A stretch of DNA of 64,000 nt from Lytechinus pictus (GCF_037042905.1 NC_087245.1:12710501-12774500), one strand, 5' to 3'; positions 36,430 through 47,560 are shown, counted from the stretch's first letter. Notes: generated by a model not told the origin, from the letters alone. Made by a program: numbers and translations.

Positions 36430-36439
36430 ATACTGTATT

Positions 36440-36447
36440 GTCTAGAT

Positions 36448-36484
<37 letters not shown>

Positions 36485-37010
36485 GCACTCGACCAAAAAA
36501 GTAGTGGGTATATGCCGCGGGCGAGACAAAAAACGGGGGCCTTGGAGCGGGCTTATTGTTAAAAGGAGGGTCCTCGGAACGGGCTTCGGAACGACAAATG
36601 TTTGTGAAAACGGGGGTCCTTGGAACGGGTCGCCTGCGTGTGATTGCGTATTCATCCCTATGGAACGGCATACGTGCATGCAGCTAGCCCGGCGACACGC
36701 GCGCCGGGCGCTAGCGCAGATGCCATGGTCGGACAGCGCTCTGCGGCCGCTTTTCACCAAAATTGCGGCTCATTGTAGCAGATGAATACGGCTGGAACGT
36801 CGTAACGGAAATTATGCGAAGGTTTGGAGCGGATTTCTTTCTTCTTTTTTCTTGATAAGAAGAAAATGCGATGCTTTGTTCTTTTTCTCAATAAGACAAA
36901 GATGCTATGCCTTGGAACGGAAATTTGAGTGTAAAAATGGGGGTCCCCTCCGCGGCACATACCCACTATGCATTATATACTGAGTGCCCCCCCCCCCCCC
37001 GGTCTAGATA
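36440..37010. mobile_element. MITE-like element with G34 and C-run ends
   Basis: The left end TCTAGATCC plus G34 (36450-36483) and GAGCACTC is mirrored at the right by GAGTGC plus a C run of 14 and GGTCTAGA. Inside both, the GTAGTGGGTATATGCCGCGG motif is inverted as CCGCGGCACATACCCACTA. About 570 bp, non-coding, with several GGGGxCCTTGGAACGG repeats in the body. Confidence 0.65.
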
Positions 37011-38252
37011 CACTAATGCTGGATTACAAATATCACATAAATACTTAAAACATATGCATTAAAAACTTTGCTAAACTTAGGTCTAGCCTCTATTTACTTA
37101 GTTTTATTGACATGAAATAGAATAATAGTTTAGCAATAGGATATAGAATCTACCATGAAAATCTACTCGACACATATGGGGGCGGGGGACAGGAGGAATT
37201 GGGGAGCAAAATTCATTCACTAACAAGAGATATCACCTCGCAAGGCACTTGTTTGTATCAATTGCACAGGACAAGGAATAACTGCATTAAAAAATTACAG
37301 GGGTGTGAGAGTAAGATCGAAAAAAAAAACTCTGAATAAATCTGACATAAAGTGTGTGCGAAGTACACACCACGAGCCCAAAGTCCCAATTGGCTGGGGT
37401 CCAGGGCCCACCTTAGGCCCTGGAAGCTATTAAGGTTCTAGATGCTCTCTGGTGCAAGTAGGCTTATTTTGGAAAACATTTCTTACAATTTAGAATGGTT
37501 AACTTGATTTGGAGGATATTAAAAACAAATACAGAACTGTTTTGTACCTTGATACCTGAGCCTGAGGTTTCAAGTTTGAAGAAATCTGACTTTTTTGGCA
37601 GCTCTAATGCTAATGTTAGAGTAGACCGATAAAGCATTTTTAGGAACTGCTGCAACCATGAGAAAGTTTAGCCTTTTACTTAGTTTTAGGATGCCATCTA
37701 TCTTGGCTTTTGTCATGAAAAGCATTTTTGCAGTATCAATGGGCAGATACCGTACTCGGCTGGACAATCCAAACACAGCATGTTTTTTTTTTTACAAATG
37801 AATTCAATTGGTTCATGGTTGGCCGTAGACCGATAAATAGGTCTATTTCTGTCACTTTATAGGAATATGATCCGCTGAGACTTCGTCTGGCTCCACAGTA
37901 TCCACTTCATCAATAGACCGATGACAGCCATTGGGCTCATAATGGTGGAGGTTCAACCAACGCTTAACTTCAGCGTCTATTGAGAAAGGGTGAGCTAGCG
38001 CATCCACTTCGATTACCGTGTAATTCCAACTTTTGATGGGAAAAAGGGACACAATAATATAGGGGTCTAGAGAAAATAATAGTGCATATAATCAGCCTAC
38101 CACCTTTTCGAAATCTAAGCTGGAAATACTGAATTTTTATGACTAACATAACATTCAGGATCAGATTCTTCTTTGATTGTTAGCCGCCATGTTTGTAATA
38201 TCCTACAGCTGAGCGTACAGATGTGCCAGCCAATCACATTCGTGTTATGGTA

Positions 38253-39541
38253 GTGTGACCTTAATTCGAGCGTTACGGTATACCCAGTTGTTGTGTGTCC
38301 AGACAGGTTGTGTGTCCGGACGATCAACTTTAGAAAGTCATTTGGAAAAATTCACAATCATTTCAAAGTTTTAGCAATTTTTAGTACAAAATGTAAGGAA
38401 ATATTATAGAGAACAAAATAGAAGATGACTACAAATATTGAATTCATATTCTAAGTGTAATCCAAAGACAAAAAAGAAGGCTTCAAATATATAAAGTGTC
38501 TGGACACCCGACCCCCCATCCTACCTAATTTTGTGCAGTCGAATATCTCAATATCTAATTAATATCTTGAAAAGCTGATATCACCAACAGAAAGAGCGAC
38601 TTAAAAGTACTCAGAATGGTGATTTTCTTGAAGGAAAGGTCTCTATTTGTGAAAATATTGGCAAAACATCAGCAAATTTTGTTAACTTTTGCATCCGCTC
38701 AGAGAAAATCCAATCTTCTCGACCAGCATCAAGAAATCGCCAGTTTGCAAGCAGAGGTCTCCAAATAAGTAAAATGTGATACCAACCGAATTTATGACAT
38801 TTTAACCTCCATCTGATATAATCATCTTACCTTTGTCTGCTCGATTTCTTTTCTAAAGCCTTGCAAAAACGATCGTGTGCAAATTTATTTTAAGGTCACA
38901 CATTTTTATGACACTTTTTCAGCCAAGCGCGCACTAGTCGATAGCCATGGAATTTTGAGATCGCGATACCAGCAAAAACCCTTGACCTACAGTACTTTAT
39001 AATTCAGTCAAATGAATTTGACCTTGGGATCTTGCCTTTCGTATGGTATTTATCATTTTGATTAATTTTGTTAGAGCTGTGAGAATTTTTTTATTGAAAA
39101 TTAACTTCATGATAATTTTCAAAATGTGCACAAATAATGGTCACCCCATCATACAATTTTCCGTTTTCTGAACTGACAAAGGTAACAAAATTTGCCAATG
39201 TTTTGGCAATATTTCCACATACTGAGACCTTACCTTCAAGAAAATTATTAGGTTGCTTTTTCCTGTTGGTGATATCAACCGTGTGCAAAATTAGGTAGGA
39301 TGGGGGGGTCGGGTGTCCGGACAGTTTATCTTTTTGAAGCCTTCTTTTTTTGTCTTTGGATTACACTAAAAATATGAATTCAATACTTGTAATCCTCTTC
39401 TATTTTGTTCTTTATAATATTTCCTAACATTTTGTACTAAAAATTGATGAAACTTCGCTTGTAATTTTTTCCAAATGACTTTCTAAAATTGATCGTCCGG
39501 ACACACAACAACTGGGTATAACAAGCGAATTAAGGTCACAC
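38253..39541. mobile_element. Foldback element, GTGTGACCTTAATTCG ends with about 270 bp arms
   Basis: Left arm 38253-38536 and right arm 39277-39541 are inverted copies, each running from GTGTGACCTTAATTCG through TATACCCAGTTGTTGTGTGT and GTCCGGACGATCAA to GACCCCCCATCCTACCTAAT. The spacer of about 740 bp has no coding domain. Solo arms lie at 1165-1381 and 42118-42381. It lies in EFHB intron 1. Confidence 0.8.
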
Positions 39542-39589
39542 CAAAAAAGGCTCAGGGCAATGCCAGTCCAGCGGCACTGCAATGGAGGA

Positions 39590-39690
39590 GCTAGGAGGAG
39601 AGCACCCAAGGGTTCATTACATGCCGCCGCGCACAGAAAAATCAAGCCATAGAAGTCGTGTGTTGTGGACACCAGAACAGAAGTGAGATC
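39590..39690. repeat. Dispersed repeat, CCAAGGGTTCATTACATGCC
   Basis: Matches 46038-46110, sharing GGGTTCATTACATGCCGCCG, AAAATCAAGCCA and GTTGTGGACACCAG. The same motif is inverted at about 45193-45219. Confidence 0.5.
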
Positions 39691-40386
39691 CCCGCACTCG
39701 CGACCCACTACTGCACTAGTTAGAAATCCACTGCCAAACGCAGTTCATGGTGTGACTGTGAGGTTAGTAGGCCTCACTCCTAGTACCAATGAGGTCCAAA
39801 CATTAACATGTATGGACCTCATAGGCGACAATGCGTTAAAAACAGGTTAGAACTTCTAAACGTACTGTTTCCTGCACCCAAGTATGATATTACTCCCAAA
39901 ATATGAGTTTTGTCCTCGTTTGTTTATCATTTATTAAAAGATTGCCCATTAAATATATTCCTATTCCTAATTTGAATTTAATAAAATAAAGGGAAACTTA
40001 GTTACATTTGAGTCATTTTTCGATCTTTTTTTGGCAGTCAGTCCGGTCACCGTCGAGTGCGATCAAAGCGGTATGAAGCTGATTTTCAGATCACGTGATA
40101 CGTGTGGTCATCACCTGATCAATCGACTATCCTTTTTTAAAGACCGCAACAATTATAAATTTTATTATAAAATATATATAGAATGAATAATTGCATGATA
40201 TTATATATATTTCTACAATTAAAAATATTTTGTGATATGAATTTAATATTTGACGTAAAAATCGCTATTTAACAAAATATTTATTAAAAATAAAAAATCA
40301 AACAAAATAAAAACGCCTTGGACACAGTGCAAAAAACCTAACAATTTGGCCGCGTTCTTAACAACTATCGTAAGGGGCGCTCTATT

Positions 40387-40394
40387 TATAAATA
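40387..40394 (+). promoter_or_regulatory. TATA-like box for a plus-strand transcript
   Basis: TATAAATA, about 95 bases before a strong 5' splice site (ACCG|GTGAGTA at 40488). This could place a short first exon at about 40418-40488, opposite and overlapping the EFHB start region. Confidence 0.3.
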
Positions 40395-40417
40395 AAGTTG
40401 CATATGTAGCTGTCTAC

Positions 40418-40488
40418 CGCGACAGGAACAGCCGCAGAATTGAAGCCAGAAGCGTGGGAAATTGCCAGAAAATTCAAGAAAAGAACCG
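40418..40488 (+). other. Candidate 5' non-coding exon (possibly RAB5)
   Basis: Bounded by the TATA-like box on the left and GTGAGTACC on the right. It is less AT-rich than its surroundings and has no ATG. Known vertebrate RAB5 genes begin with a non-coding exon, and the RAB5 coding exon here starts with a 3' splice site at 51005, so an upstream exon must exist. That it is this one is inference. Another possible donor (ACAG|GTATGG) lies near 41950 in a GC-rich patch. Confidence 0.3.
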
Positions 40489-40711
40489 GTGAGTACCGAT
40501 TTAACAGTACTAATTTATTAAGTAACATTTATTGAATCATTACAAGATTTATTTTTTAGTAAAACAAAGCTTAGTTCTAAGCTAGGGCGGCCCAAATGCG
40601 CGTGAGTGGAGTCCCAGTTTATTAGCACGGGTAAGTATTGGGGTGTCGCCTAGAGTGAGTAGGCCTATACTAACCTCGCAATATGTGTGAGTGGGAGGAG
40701 AGAATACTCAC

Positions 40712-40849
40712 CGCAGTCATGTCAGGGTTTCTGTCTTTGAATTTTCCTGTATTGCTAGCAGTTACAGCCTCACTTTCTTGCGAATTTGGAGTTGGAGGCG
40801 TTTGTCGAAGAATGCCGCCATTTGAAGGTGGAGTAGCAACAGTGGCCAT
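40712..40849 (-). CDS. EFHB: EFHB exon 1: EF-hand domain family member B (CFAP21)
   Basis: First coding exon, residues 1-46, MATVATPPSNGGILRQTPPT onward to PDMTA, ending at GTGAGT. The start context is AAAATGG. With eight further exons (down to 29670) the nine pieces join without a frame break into 1788 bases, 595 residues. EFHB/CFAP21 proteins sit inside the doublet microtubules of motile cilia and flagella. In mammals EFHB is also reported to influence store-operated calcium entry. The order is an extended N-terminal half with repeated AGE-VSP and F-G-x-P motifs, then two canonical EF-hands (356-367 and 392-403) and a helical tail. The human protein is longer (about 830 residues) at its N-terminus, so this one is short there or uses a different start. 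Confidence 0.85.
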
Positions 40850-40898
40850 TTTATTGAAAATACCCTTTATCGTACTTTAAGGTGTGATCTCTGCTTGT

Positions 40899-40908
40899 AT
40901 TGTTTACT
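40899..40908. promoter_or_regulatory. EFHB: Forkhead-type motif near the EFHB start
   Basis: TTGTTTACT fits the TGTTTAC core bound by FOXJ1 and related forkhead proteins. It lies about 50 bases upstream of the EFHB ATG. FOXJ1 drives motile-cilia genes, so the placement is sensible, but a 7-base match is weak evidence. Confidence 0.3.
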
Positions 40909-40919
40909 GGTGAGGTCGT

Positions 40920-42117
40920 AGACCCAAAACTTAGTCAGGCCAGCAGGCTTGATGATTGATCTGCTCTCAGCTCAGTCTCACACTCACAGTCACACAACAC
41001 AGGCGGCCGACGGCACACTGACCGAAAGAGCGCCCCGAAGTCCAGGCGTGGATTATCTTCAAACTGCGGTGCGATCGAAAGCACTCCTAAGCTAACAACA
41101 AGTTTCCAAATTTATATTTTTGGGGTTGTAAGTTTGAATTTTCAATGCACAAAAGAGAATATAATAAACAACGAGACCTAAATTTTGAGCAAATCTATAT
41201 TTTTCGCTTAAAATAATTCAAAACGAAGTTTCTAAACCATCTTTACAAGTTCACAACATCAACAGTTGCAGATCTAGCTGACTACCGGGGTCGCTACATA
41301 CATGCACCATATTTATTTTGGTATAATGTTGCCAAGGCTCTTTCATAAATATTTGTCTTAAATAAAAAAAAAGTATAAGTTACGATAAAAAATTTACATT
41401 AAAAAAGTATTTGAATAATATTAACAACATAATACATTATTTATAAATGTAGATTATAGGTATTCATATTTATCATTAGCATAAAAACTGACACATATAA
41501 TACACTAAGGAATATTAAAAATACATAACATCTCGTTTACACGACACATTATTTTCTCGTAAATCCCGTGAAACCTCGTGATATGACGTAATGCAGGTGG
41601 GGTTTCACGATTGCGCACAAGGGCTTACATCTTCCTGTTGAGATAAAAATATCATAGTAAGACCTAAAACAACCCAAATATTCGACGTTTGGTAAGAAAA
41701 TTTGATATTTCATACGAGGTAATGTATTGTGAAATAATGAAAATTTTTGAAAATATTAATATGATTAGTGTGCAACAAACATAAACGCAAAGAAAGTACT
41801 ATGACTTAGGGGGTGTCGCCGAGTCGTCTAACTTTTGCCATAGCCGGCATAGGCTTTTATACATGGAAATTCGTACGCCGTGAAATAACTGTTGACGTTC
41901 ATCGACCCGGCAGGACCGGGTACGCGCCGGCGGGGCCGGGGTCACGAACAGGTATGGGACCGGACCAGACGTGTTCGTTGCAACTGCCGCTAATTGTAGC
42001 TATGCAGTGCTGCGCGATTGTTAAGTTATGCTCATAATTAATGGTTGGCATAGCTGTAACGTAACTAGGCACCGTAATCTACCCTGTGAGTCAGAGTGCG
42101 TGTGATTTTGACAATTG
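40920..42117. other. EFHB-RAB5 intergenic or promoter region
   Basis: Holds a GC-rich patch at about 41870-41965 (CCGGCAGGACCGGGTACGCG) in otherwise AT-rich DNA, and a half X-box-like GTTGCCAAGG near 41328. No exon recognised. Confidence 0.4.
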
Positions 42118-42381
42118 TATACCCAGTTGTTGTGTGTCCATGGTGTCCGGACAGGTTGTGTGTCCGGACGATCAATTTTAGAAAGTCATTTGGAAAAAAT
42201 TACAAGCGAAGTTTCATCAATTTTAATTTTAGTACAAAAGGTTAGAAAATATTATAAAGAACAAAATAGAAGATGATTACAAAATATTGAATTTCATATT
42301 TTTAGTGTAATCCCAAGACAAAAAAGAAGGCTTAGTTCAAAAAGATAAACTGTCCGGACACCCGACCCCCCATCCTACTTG
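42118..42381 (+). repeat. Solo arm of the GTGTCCGGAC foldback family
   Basis: Matches either arm of 38253-39541, from TATACCCAGTTGTTGTGTGT to CACCCGACCCCCCATCCTAC. It lacks the partner arm. Confidence 0.7.
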
Positions 42382-42448
42382 TACTTGTAATGAGTGATGT
42401 AGTTGTAGGCCTACGGCTAGGCCTACTTGTAATTGTATTGTAATTGTA

Positions 42449-42930
42449 TGGTTCCCCCAAGTCTGCGCAGTCCCCCTTGTCTGCGCACACGCGTATCTGC
42501 GCCGAGTGCGCGATTCTAATAAAAGAAGATACATAACGAGCACGAACTTTATGCATGCAATACATAGACAGGTATTCATAAAAAAATCTGACTCAAAATG
42601 GTGGAAAAATAATGACTTTAGGCCATTTCATGTGACGGCCTCAAAATGCAGCCTTTCTCATCAAAATCCCCGAATCGTGTGCAAAGTGAATGCGTGCGCA
42701 GACATGGGGTATCATTTTTTTTTTAATCTGAAAGTGAAAATGACTGCCCGAGGTTTTTTCAAGAAAATCCTATATTTTCTTTCATTTTTTAATGAGAAAT
42801 TTGGTACACTTACTCTTAATAATGTAAAGAACATTATTAATTGAAAGATTTTGTGAAATAAGAAGAAATTCATGTAAAATCTTAAATCAAATTGTTAGGT
42901 GCGCAGACTTAAGTTGGGGCCCACCATCAT
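42449..42930 (+). repeat. Dispersed TIR repeat, copy 2
   Basis: The better-preserved copy of the repeat at 499-960. The ends TTCCCCCAAGTCTGCGCAG and GTGCGCAGACTTAAGTTGGG are inverted to each other. A frame of 112 codons is probably accidental. Confidence 0.6.
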
Positions 42931-42934
42931 AAAG

Positions 42935-44987
42935 TTAGTTGTACCTCGGGCTCGGCTCAGGCGAAGTTCGTGCAGGCTCCACTTCACTACCGCTACACTA
43001 CACTCCACCTACCCTAACTTTGGGACGGTGAACTCGATCGGATATTCCGAGTGACAAAGGTGGGATCAAAAAGTGGTTTATTGTAAAAATTAAAGAAAAA
43101 TATATAACGAGAAAGAAAAATAGCTTAATTTCTTACTCTTCACCCTTATTTCACTCCATGTCCATCCTCCTAGTGCTGTAGCTCGTTTCCTTCAACTCGG
43201 TCCGAACCCGGCTCGTAAATCTTATCAGAATCATAGCTCGACCCGGAAAGACCCGGCAACCCGGACCAGCTAAAATTGATTTATGTCCATGCAAAAAAAA
43301 TGTTATGACCTACTTGACTCTTATCTGTGATCGACATCACCTTCTGACCTTGTTCTCAAAAGATGATACAAACCCCCAAAAAATGTTATTCACTGTTTAT
43401 ATTATCCAGTAGTAATGTAGAGAGGGGATTGAGACGATACAAGGCCAACTCGCAATCCCTCACATGCTTATCATCAGTGCAGCGGTCAACAGCACGAGTC
43501 TGTGCACCGCTAGTGATTTACTATGAAACATGTGCCTGGAAATGATTTTTTGCGTGTGTGTGCATAGGTCCATGGTGTGTGAAATCGAGAGGCAGATTAC
43601 AAACCACATCGTTTATTATGTTATCATTCTGGTGACCCAAGTGTCAAACAGGCTCTCACAGAGATTGTTTCTGTCTACTATAGGGTAGATTTTTTGGAGG
43701 GGTAGAGGTGGCAGAAAGAGTTAATTTCTGAGCTTATTTCATTCTTCATATTTGCTTTGAAGCAATAGAATATTTTACTCAAACTATTTTTTGTGCATGA
43801 TTTATTTTTATCTGTCTTATTCTACATGTAGCTTTCAGCTACCAGTAATAATATTTTTTGTGTGATAGGCCTATTGATGAAGACGAATAATCTGAAAAAA
43901 TTACTCTCTTAGGAAAAAGGTGTATTCCCCTTTTATTTAAAAAAATGAATTAAAATACATTTTTATTTCATATTAAAATATCAGTCCAATATTATCCCAA
44001 CCCCATATCATCCATTTAGTCATCTCATCTCTTCATCTCACACATTTTTTTTTTGGTTTGCTCTTGTACCCCCCCCCCTTCTCTCTCTCTCCTATAACTG
44101 CACCCTCCTCTTCTCATCCGTCTCCGTCCAACCTCTTTAATGTCTCCTTTAAATGGGAATTAAAATGTTTTGCTCCCAGCTGAGCTATTATTTTCGGCTC
44201 ACCGACTTTGGAATATGTCAACACGACAGGGTTTTTTATTTAGGGGGAGGGGGGGCTTTTATGGTTAGCAGAAAAAAACTGATATAAAAGATATCTCAAT
44301 AAACCGGACAGATTATTTTACCAAAAAAAGGAGAAATATTCTGCATGTCATCACAGTCATATCTAAAGGAAAACTTGAGTTATGATCATGCCTAATGGAC
44401 CAACTGGCCTTTACCTGTAAACAAATTGGACATTCTCACCCAGTGAATATTACTCTCAGCCAATCACATGACCAGTCACATGATATCACATGGCAGCAGC
44501 ACTGTGTGCATGTGCGTCCTTAGCCGGCTAGCTATAAGATCGTCTCGATCTCTCACACACAAGGCCATGACTCAGGAGGTCTGATCGTACACATCAATCA
44601 AAATCATGATGGGGAAAGAATGAAAATAAGGTAGGGATGCTTGGCCTTTGACCTGTCCCCTCGACCATCACACTAGGTGGATGGATTGCTTGTTAAAAAC
44701 AGTTTCATGACTTTTATTGCGGTGACAAATGACACCTCAAATATTATCAAACCATCCGGGGTTTATTTACCGAGATTGAGGGATTCAAAGTGAAACCCGA
44801 GCCGGACAATGCAAACTCCGCAGGATTCAGTCCGGTAAACAATCCGAGCTACAGCACTACATCCTCCGGTCATCCTCAAAATTAGTGATTTTGGGCCAGT
44901 ATCAAATTCCTCACACGTATTATTCACGGCGGATTTCAAAACATTGCATGCGATCGGTCGCAGGCCAAACAGCATGAATATTTATAC
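42935..44987. repeat. Dispersed repeat copy split by a hAT element
   Basis: 42935-43170 and 44868-44960 together match the uninterrupted sequence at 46115-46440. Landmarks are GCTCCACTTCACTACCGCT, TTCCGAGTGAC, TCACTCCATGTCCATCCTCC and TCCTCAAAATTAGTGATTT. The break is exactly where the hAT at 43171-44859 sits. Confidence 0.7.
43171..44859. mobile_element. hAT element, TAGTGCTGTAGCTCG ends, TSD CATCCTCC
   Basis: The ends TAGTGCTGTAGCTCG and CGAGCTACAGCACTA are perfect inverted repeats. Direct 8 bp copies CATCCTCC flank it (43163-43170 and 44860-44867), the size made by hAT transposases. TIRs share TAGTGCTGTAGC with the CGAAC-rich elements at 12843 and 59091, so it belongs to the same family or uses the same enzyme. 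No transposase domain in the 1.69 kb interior. The empty site is preserved in the related repeat at 46321-46345. Confidence 0.88.
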
Positions 44988-45190
44988 AAGGCTCCACATT
45001 AACTTTTTTTGGTGGTGGCCCATTCGGGCCACCAAAACCTTCAAATAATTTTTTTTGGTGGCCTGATATTAAAGTTTGGTGGCCCGAAAAATATAAAGAA
45101 AAACATTAATTAAAAATGAATAAAACAAACTTCTGAAATATTAATCCTGCAGCCACTACCACTAATCTCACCAATCTCATCAAGTTTAGA
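44988..45190. mobile_element. Fragment of the CAAGGCTCCACAT element family
   Basis: CAAGGCTCCACATTAAC followed by GGCCCATTCGGGCCACCAAAA, as at 1475. The far end is not clear. Confidence 0.5.
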
Positions 45191-45192
45191 GG

Positions 45193-46066
45193 CGGCGTGT
45201 AATGAACCCTTGAGTGCATCCTTACAGACATCTTTACCAGTCGCCATATATTGCAATTTGTGCCGCTGCTTTGTGCTTGTCTATGTGCGTGCGTTCAGAA
45301 CTTGTCGCTCCCATTGATTCGCCAGGATATCGAAAATTCTAATCGGAAAGCCTTCATAAAAGCCTAACTAAACGAGCGTAGAGGGCAGCAACACGCGGCT
45401 GCCAGTTTTTCCTCTCCGGCAATAAATTAAAAAAAATAAGCAATAAATAATCGGTAACATATATTTTCGATATTTTCTTGGAATGTGCACAGTATCAAAA
45501 GAAAGATTAGAGTCTAACGAAATTAGTGGGCCATCGTTCAAGAGAATATAATATCATTTAGACCTAAAAGTAAAACAAAAATAAAAATCTGGACAAAACA
45601 CTATAGGCCCAAATTGGGCGACGTGATAACACATTTGGGCTCGCACTAACGAACTACCGTCGATGAATGGGTATGATAGTAAAATGTCAGAAATTGTTAA
45701 ATAAATCCCCAGAAATGACGGTTATTCCTGTATAGTCCACGCCCAGCAATGGCTGCCATTGCATAAATAATGGAATGCTGAGTCTAGCGCTAATGCAGTT
45801 TAGCAACAGCCGACGAGTCTAAATTACATTTCGAGGTCAATAAACAATATGCCCAATGCTTTTATCACAATCGAAAATGGCTGTATATTGGCTCCGATCT
45901 CGATGTTATCGTTCAAATTCTCACTTTACAGACATCGCTTGGCTTCGCTGCCTTGGCTGAAGTTGAAGACCAAAGCCTTGCCTGTGGCAGCTCACCAGTT
46001 CACTGCATGATTTTGGTCACTAACTTCTGTCCATATCCACTCAAGGGTTCATTACATGCCGCCGTG
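45193..46066. mobile_element. Short TIR element (GGCGGCGTGTAATGAACCC)
   Basis: GGCGGCGTGTAATGAACCC plus TTGAGTG near 45196-45219 is inverted at 46038-46066 as CACTCAAGGG plus TTCATTACATGCCGCC. About 870 bp, with no coding content. A fragment of the right end recurs at 39607. Confidence 0.5.
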
Positions 46067-46114
46067 CACGAAAAATCAAGCCACAGAAGGCTTGAGTTGT
46101 GGACACCAGTACCT

Positions 46115-46431
46115 CAGTGATGTTCGTGTAGGCTCCACTTCACTACCGCTCCACTACGCTAGACCTACCCGAACATCAAGGTGGTGAACTTGCTCTGATA
46201 CTCCGAGTGACCACGTGACAAAGGTTGGATCTTATGGGGGGGGGGGGTAATATAAAACTCATGCACCAACAAGATTTTAAAAAGAATAAAAAACTTATCT
46301 TCCTACTTTTCATTCTAATCTCACTCCATATCCATCCTCCTGTTAGTCTCAAAATTGGTGATTTAGAGCCAGTATAGGATTCCAAAACATCGCAAACGCA
46401 AATTGTGCATGCGTGGAAATTGCAGCTCAGA
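46115..46431. repeat. Dispersed repeat, uninterrupted copy
   Basis: Intact counterpart of 42935-43170 plus 44868-44960. It shows the pre-insertion site of the hAT (TCACTCCATATCCATCCTCC then TGTTAG). Confidence 0.65.
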
Positions 46432-46513
46432 TTATGAATATTCATGATAGGACTATAGATAGGGATTGTTTGCACAGATCTCGATCTATAGTCCTACCAT
46501 GAATATTCATAAT
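46432..46513. repeat. Long hairpin, about 29 bp stem
   Basis: ATTATGAATATTCATGATAG plus GACTATAGAT pairs with ATCTATAGTCC plus TACCATGAATATTCATAAT across a 23 bp loop, with only one or two mismatches or bulges. It immediately precedes the tandem array. Confidence 0.7.
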
Positions 46514-47560
46514 ATCTCAGATTACTAAACGGACGATCAAGAACATTTTCGAATTGTTTTGAGCTGCTAACAAGTGAAAATGTATTTGATATATCTTCAG
46601 TTATGAACTCCCATTCTCCAAATAGAATTATAAGTGACGCATTATTCAGACAACTGGGAAAGGAAAATAAAACAGATTAGAAGTTGTAAATATCTCAGAC
46701 TACTAAACGGACGATCAGGAACATTTTTAAATTGTTTTGAGGTGCTAACAAATAAAAATACATTTTATATACTTTTCGTTATGAACTCTGGTTCTCCATA
46801 AATGACGCATAATTCAGACAACTGCGGAAAGGAAAATAAAATAGAATTTAAGTCGTAAATATCTCTGATTACCAAACGGACGATGAGGAACATTTTCGAA
46901 TTGTTTTGAGCTGCTAACAAGTGAAAATGTATTTGATATATCTTCAGTTATGAACTCCCATTCTCCAAATAGAATTATAAGTGATGCATTATTCAGACAA
47001 CTGGGAAAGGAAAATAAAACAGATTAGAAGTTGTAAATATCTCAGACTACTAAACGGACGATCAGGAACATTTTTAAATTGTTTTGAGGTGCTAACAAAT
47101 AAAAATACATTTTATATACTTTTCGTTATGAACTCTGGTTCTCCATAAATGACGCATAATTCAGACAACTGCGGAAAGGAAAATAAAATAGAATTTAAGT
47201 CGTAAATATCTCTGATTACTAAACGGATGATGAGGAACATTTCAAAATTGTTTTGAGGTGCTAACAAGAAAAAATATATTCTATATACCTTTTGTGATGA
47301 ACTCCCGTTCTCCAAAAATGAATATAAGTGACGCATTATTCAGACAACGGCGAAAAGGAAAATGAAATAAAACAAGTCACAAGCATTTCAGATTAATGAA
47401 CGATAGATTGGGAATATTTTAGAATTGTTTTCGGGTACGAATGGCTTAGATTTTGTTTTATATATATATACATTTCGTTATGAACTTTGTCATGCCCGTT
47501 CTCTGAGAAGAAATATAAAGGACGCATTTTCTCGACATCGTCGGAAAGGAAAATAAAAAT
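46505..47560. repeat. Tandem array of about 175 bp units with a duplicated dimer
   Basis: Units start at ATATCTCAGATTACTAAACG-like sequence near 46512, 46690, 46860, 47038 and 47212, with a decayed one from about 47385. Each has AACGGACGATCAGGAACATT, TGTTTTGAGGTGCTAACAA, TTATGAACTC and CAGACAACTG. Units 1+2 and units 3+4 are almost identical as a 349 bp dimer, showing a higher-order duplication. Non-coding. Confidence 0.75.

Larger units (their letters stand above)
36393..40711 (-). other. EFHB: EFHB intron 1 with element insertions
   Basis: 4.3 kb intron holding a G-run TIR element (36440-37010), a foldback element (38253-39541), and between them a stretch (37570-38052) with two short minus-strand frames of unknown origin. 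At 40100-40380 it is very AT-rich. No further coding exon is needed, since exons 1 and 2 join in phase. Confidence 0.7.

Noticed and set aside
41813..41910. tRNA or tRNA-derived SINE (GTCGCCGAGTCGTCTAAC looks like an A box)
   Set aside because: No convincing B box or cloverleaf. GTTCATCGACCC is a poor match, and no acceptor stem could be drawn.
46505..47560. CRISPR array
   Set aside because: Units of about 175 bp without spacers, in animal DNA. This is a satellite-type repeat.
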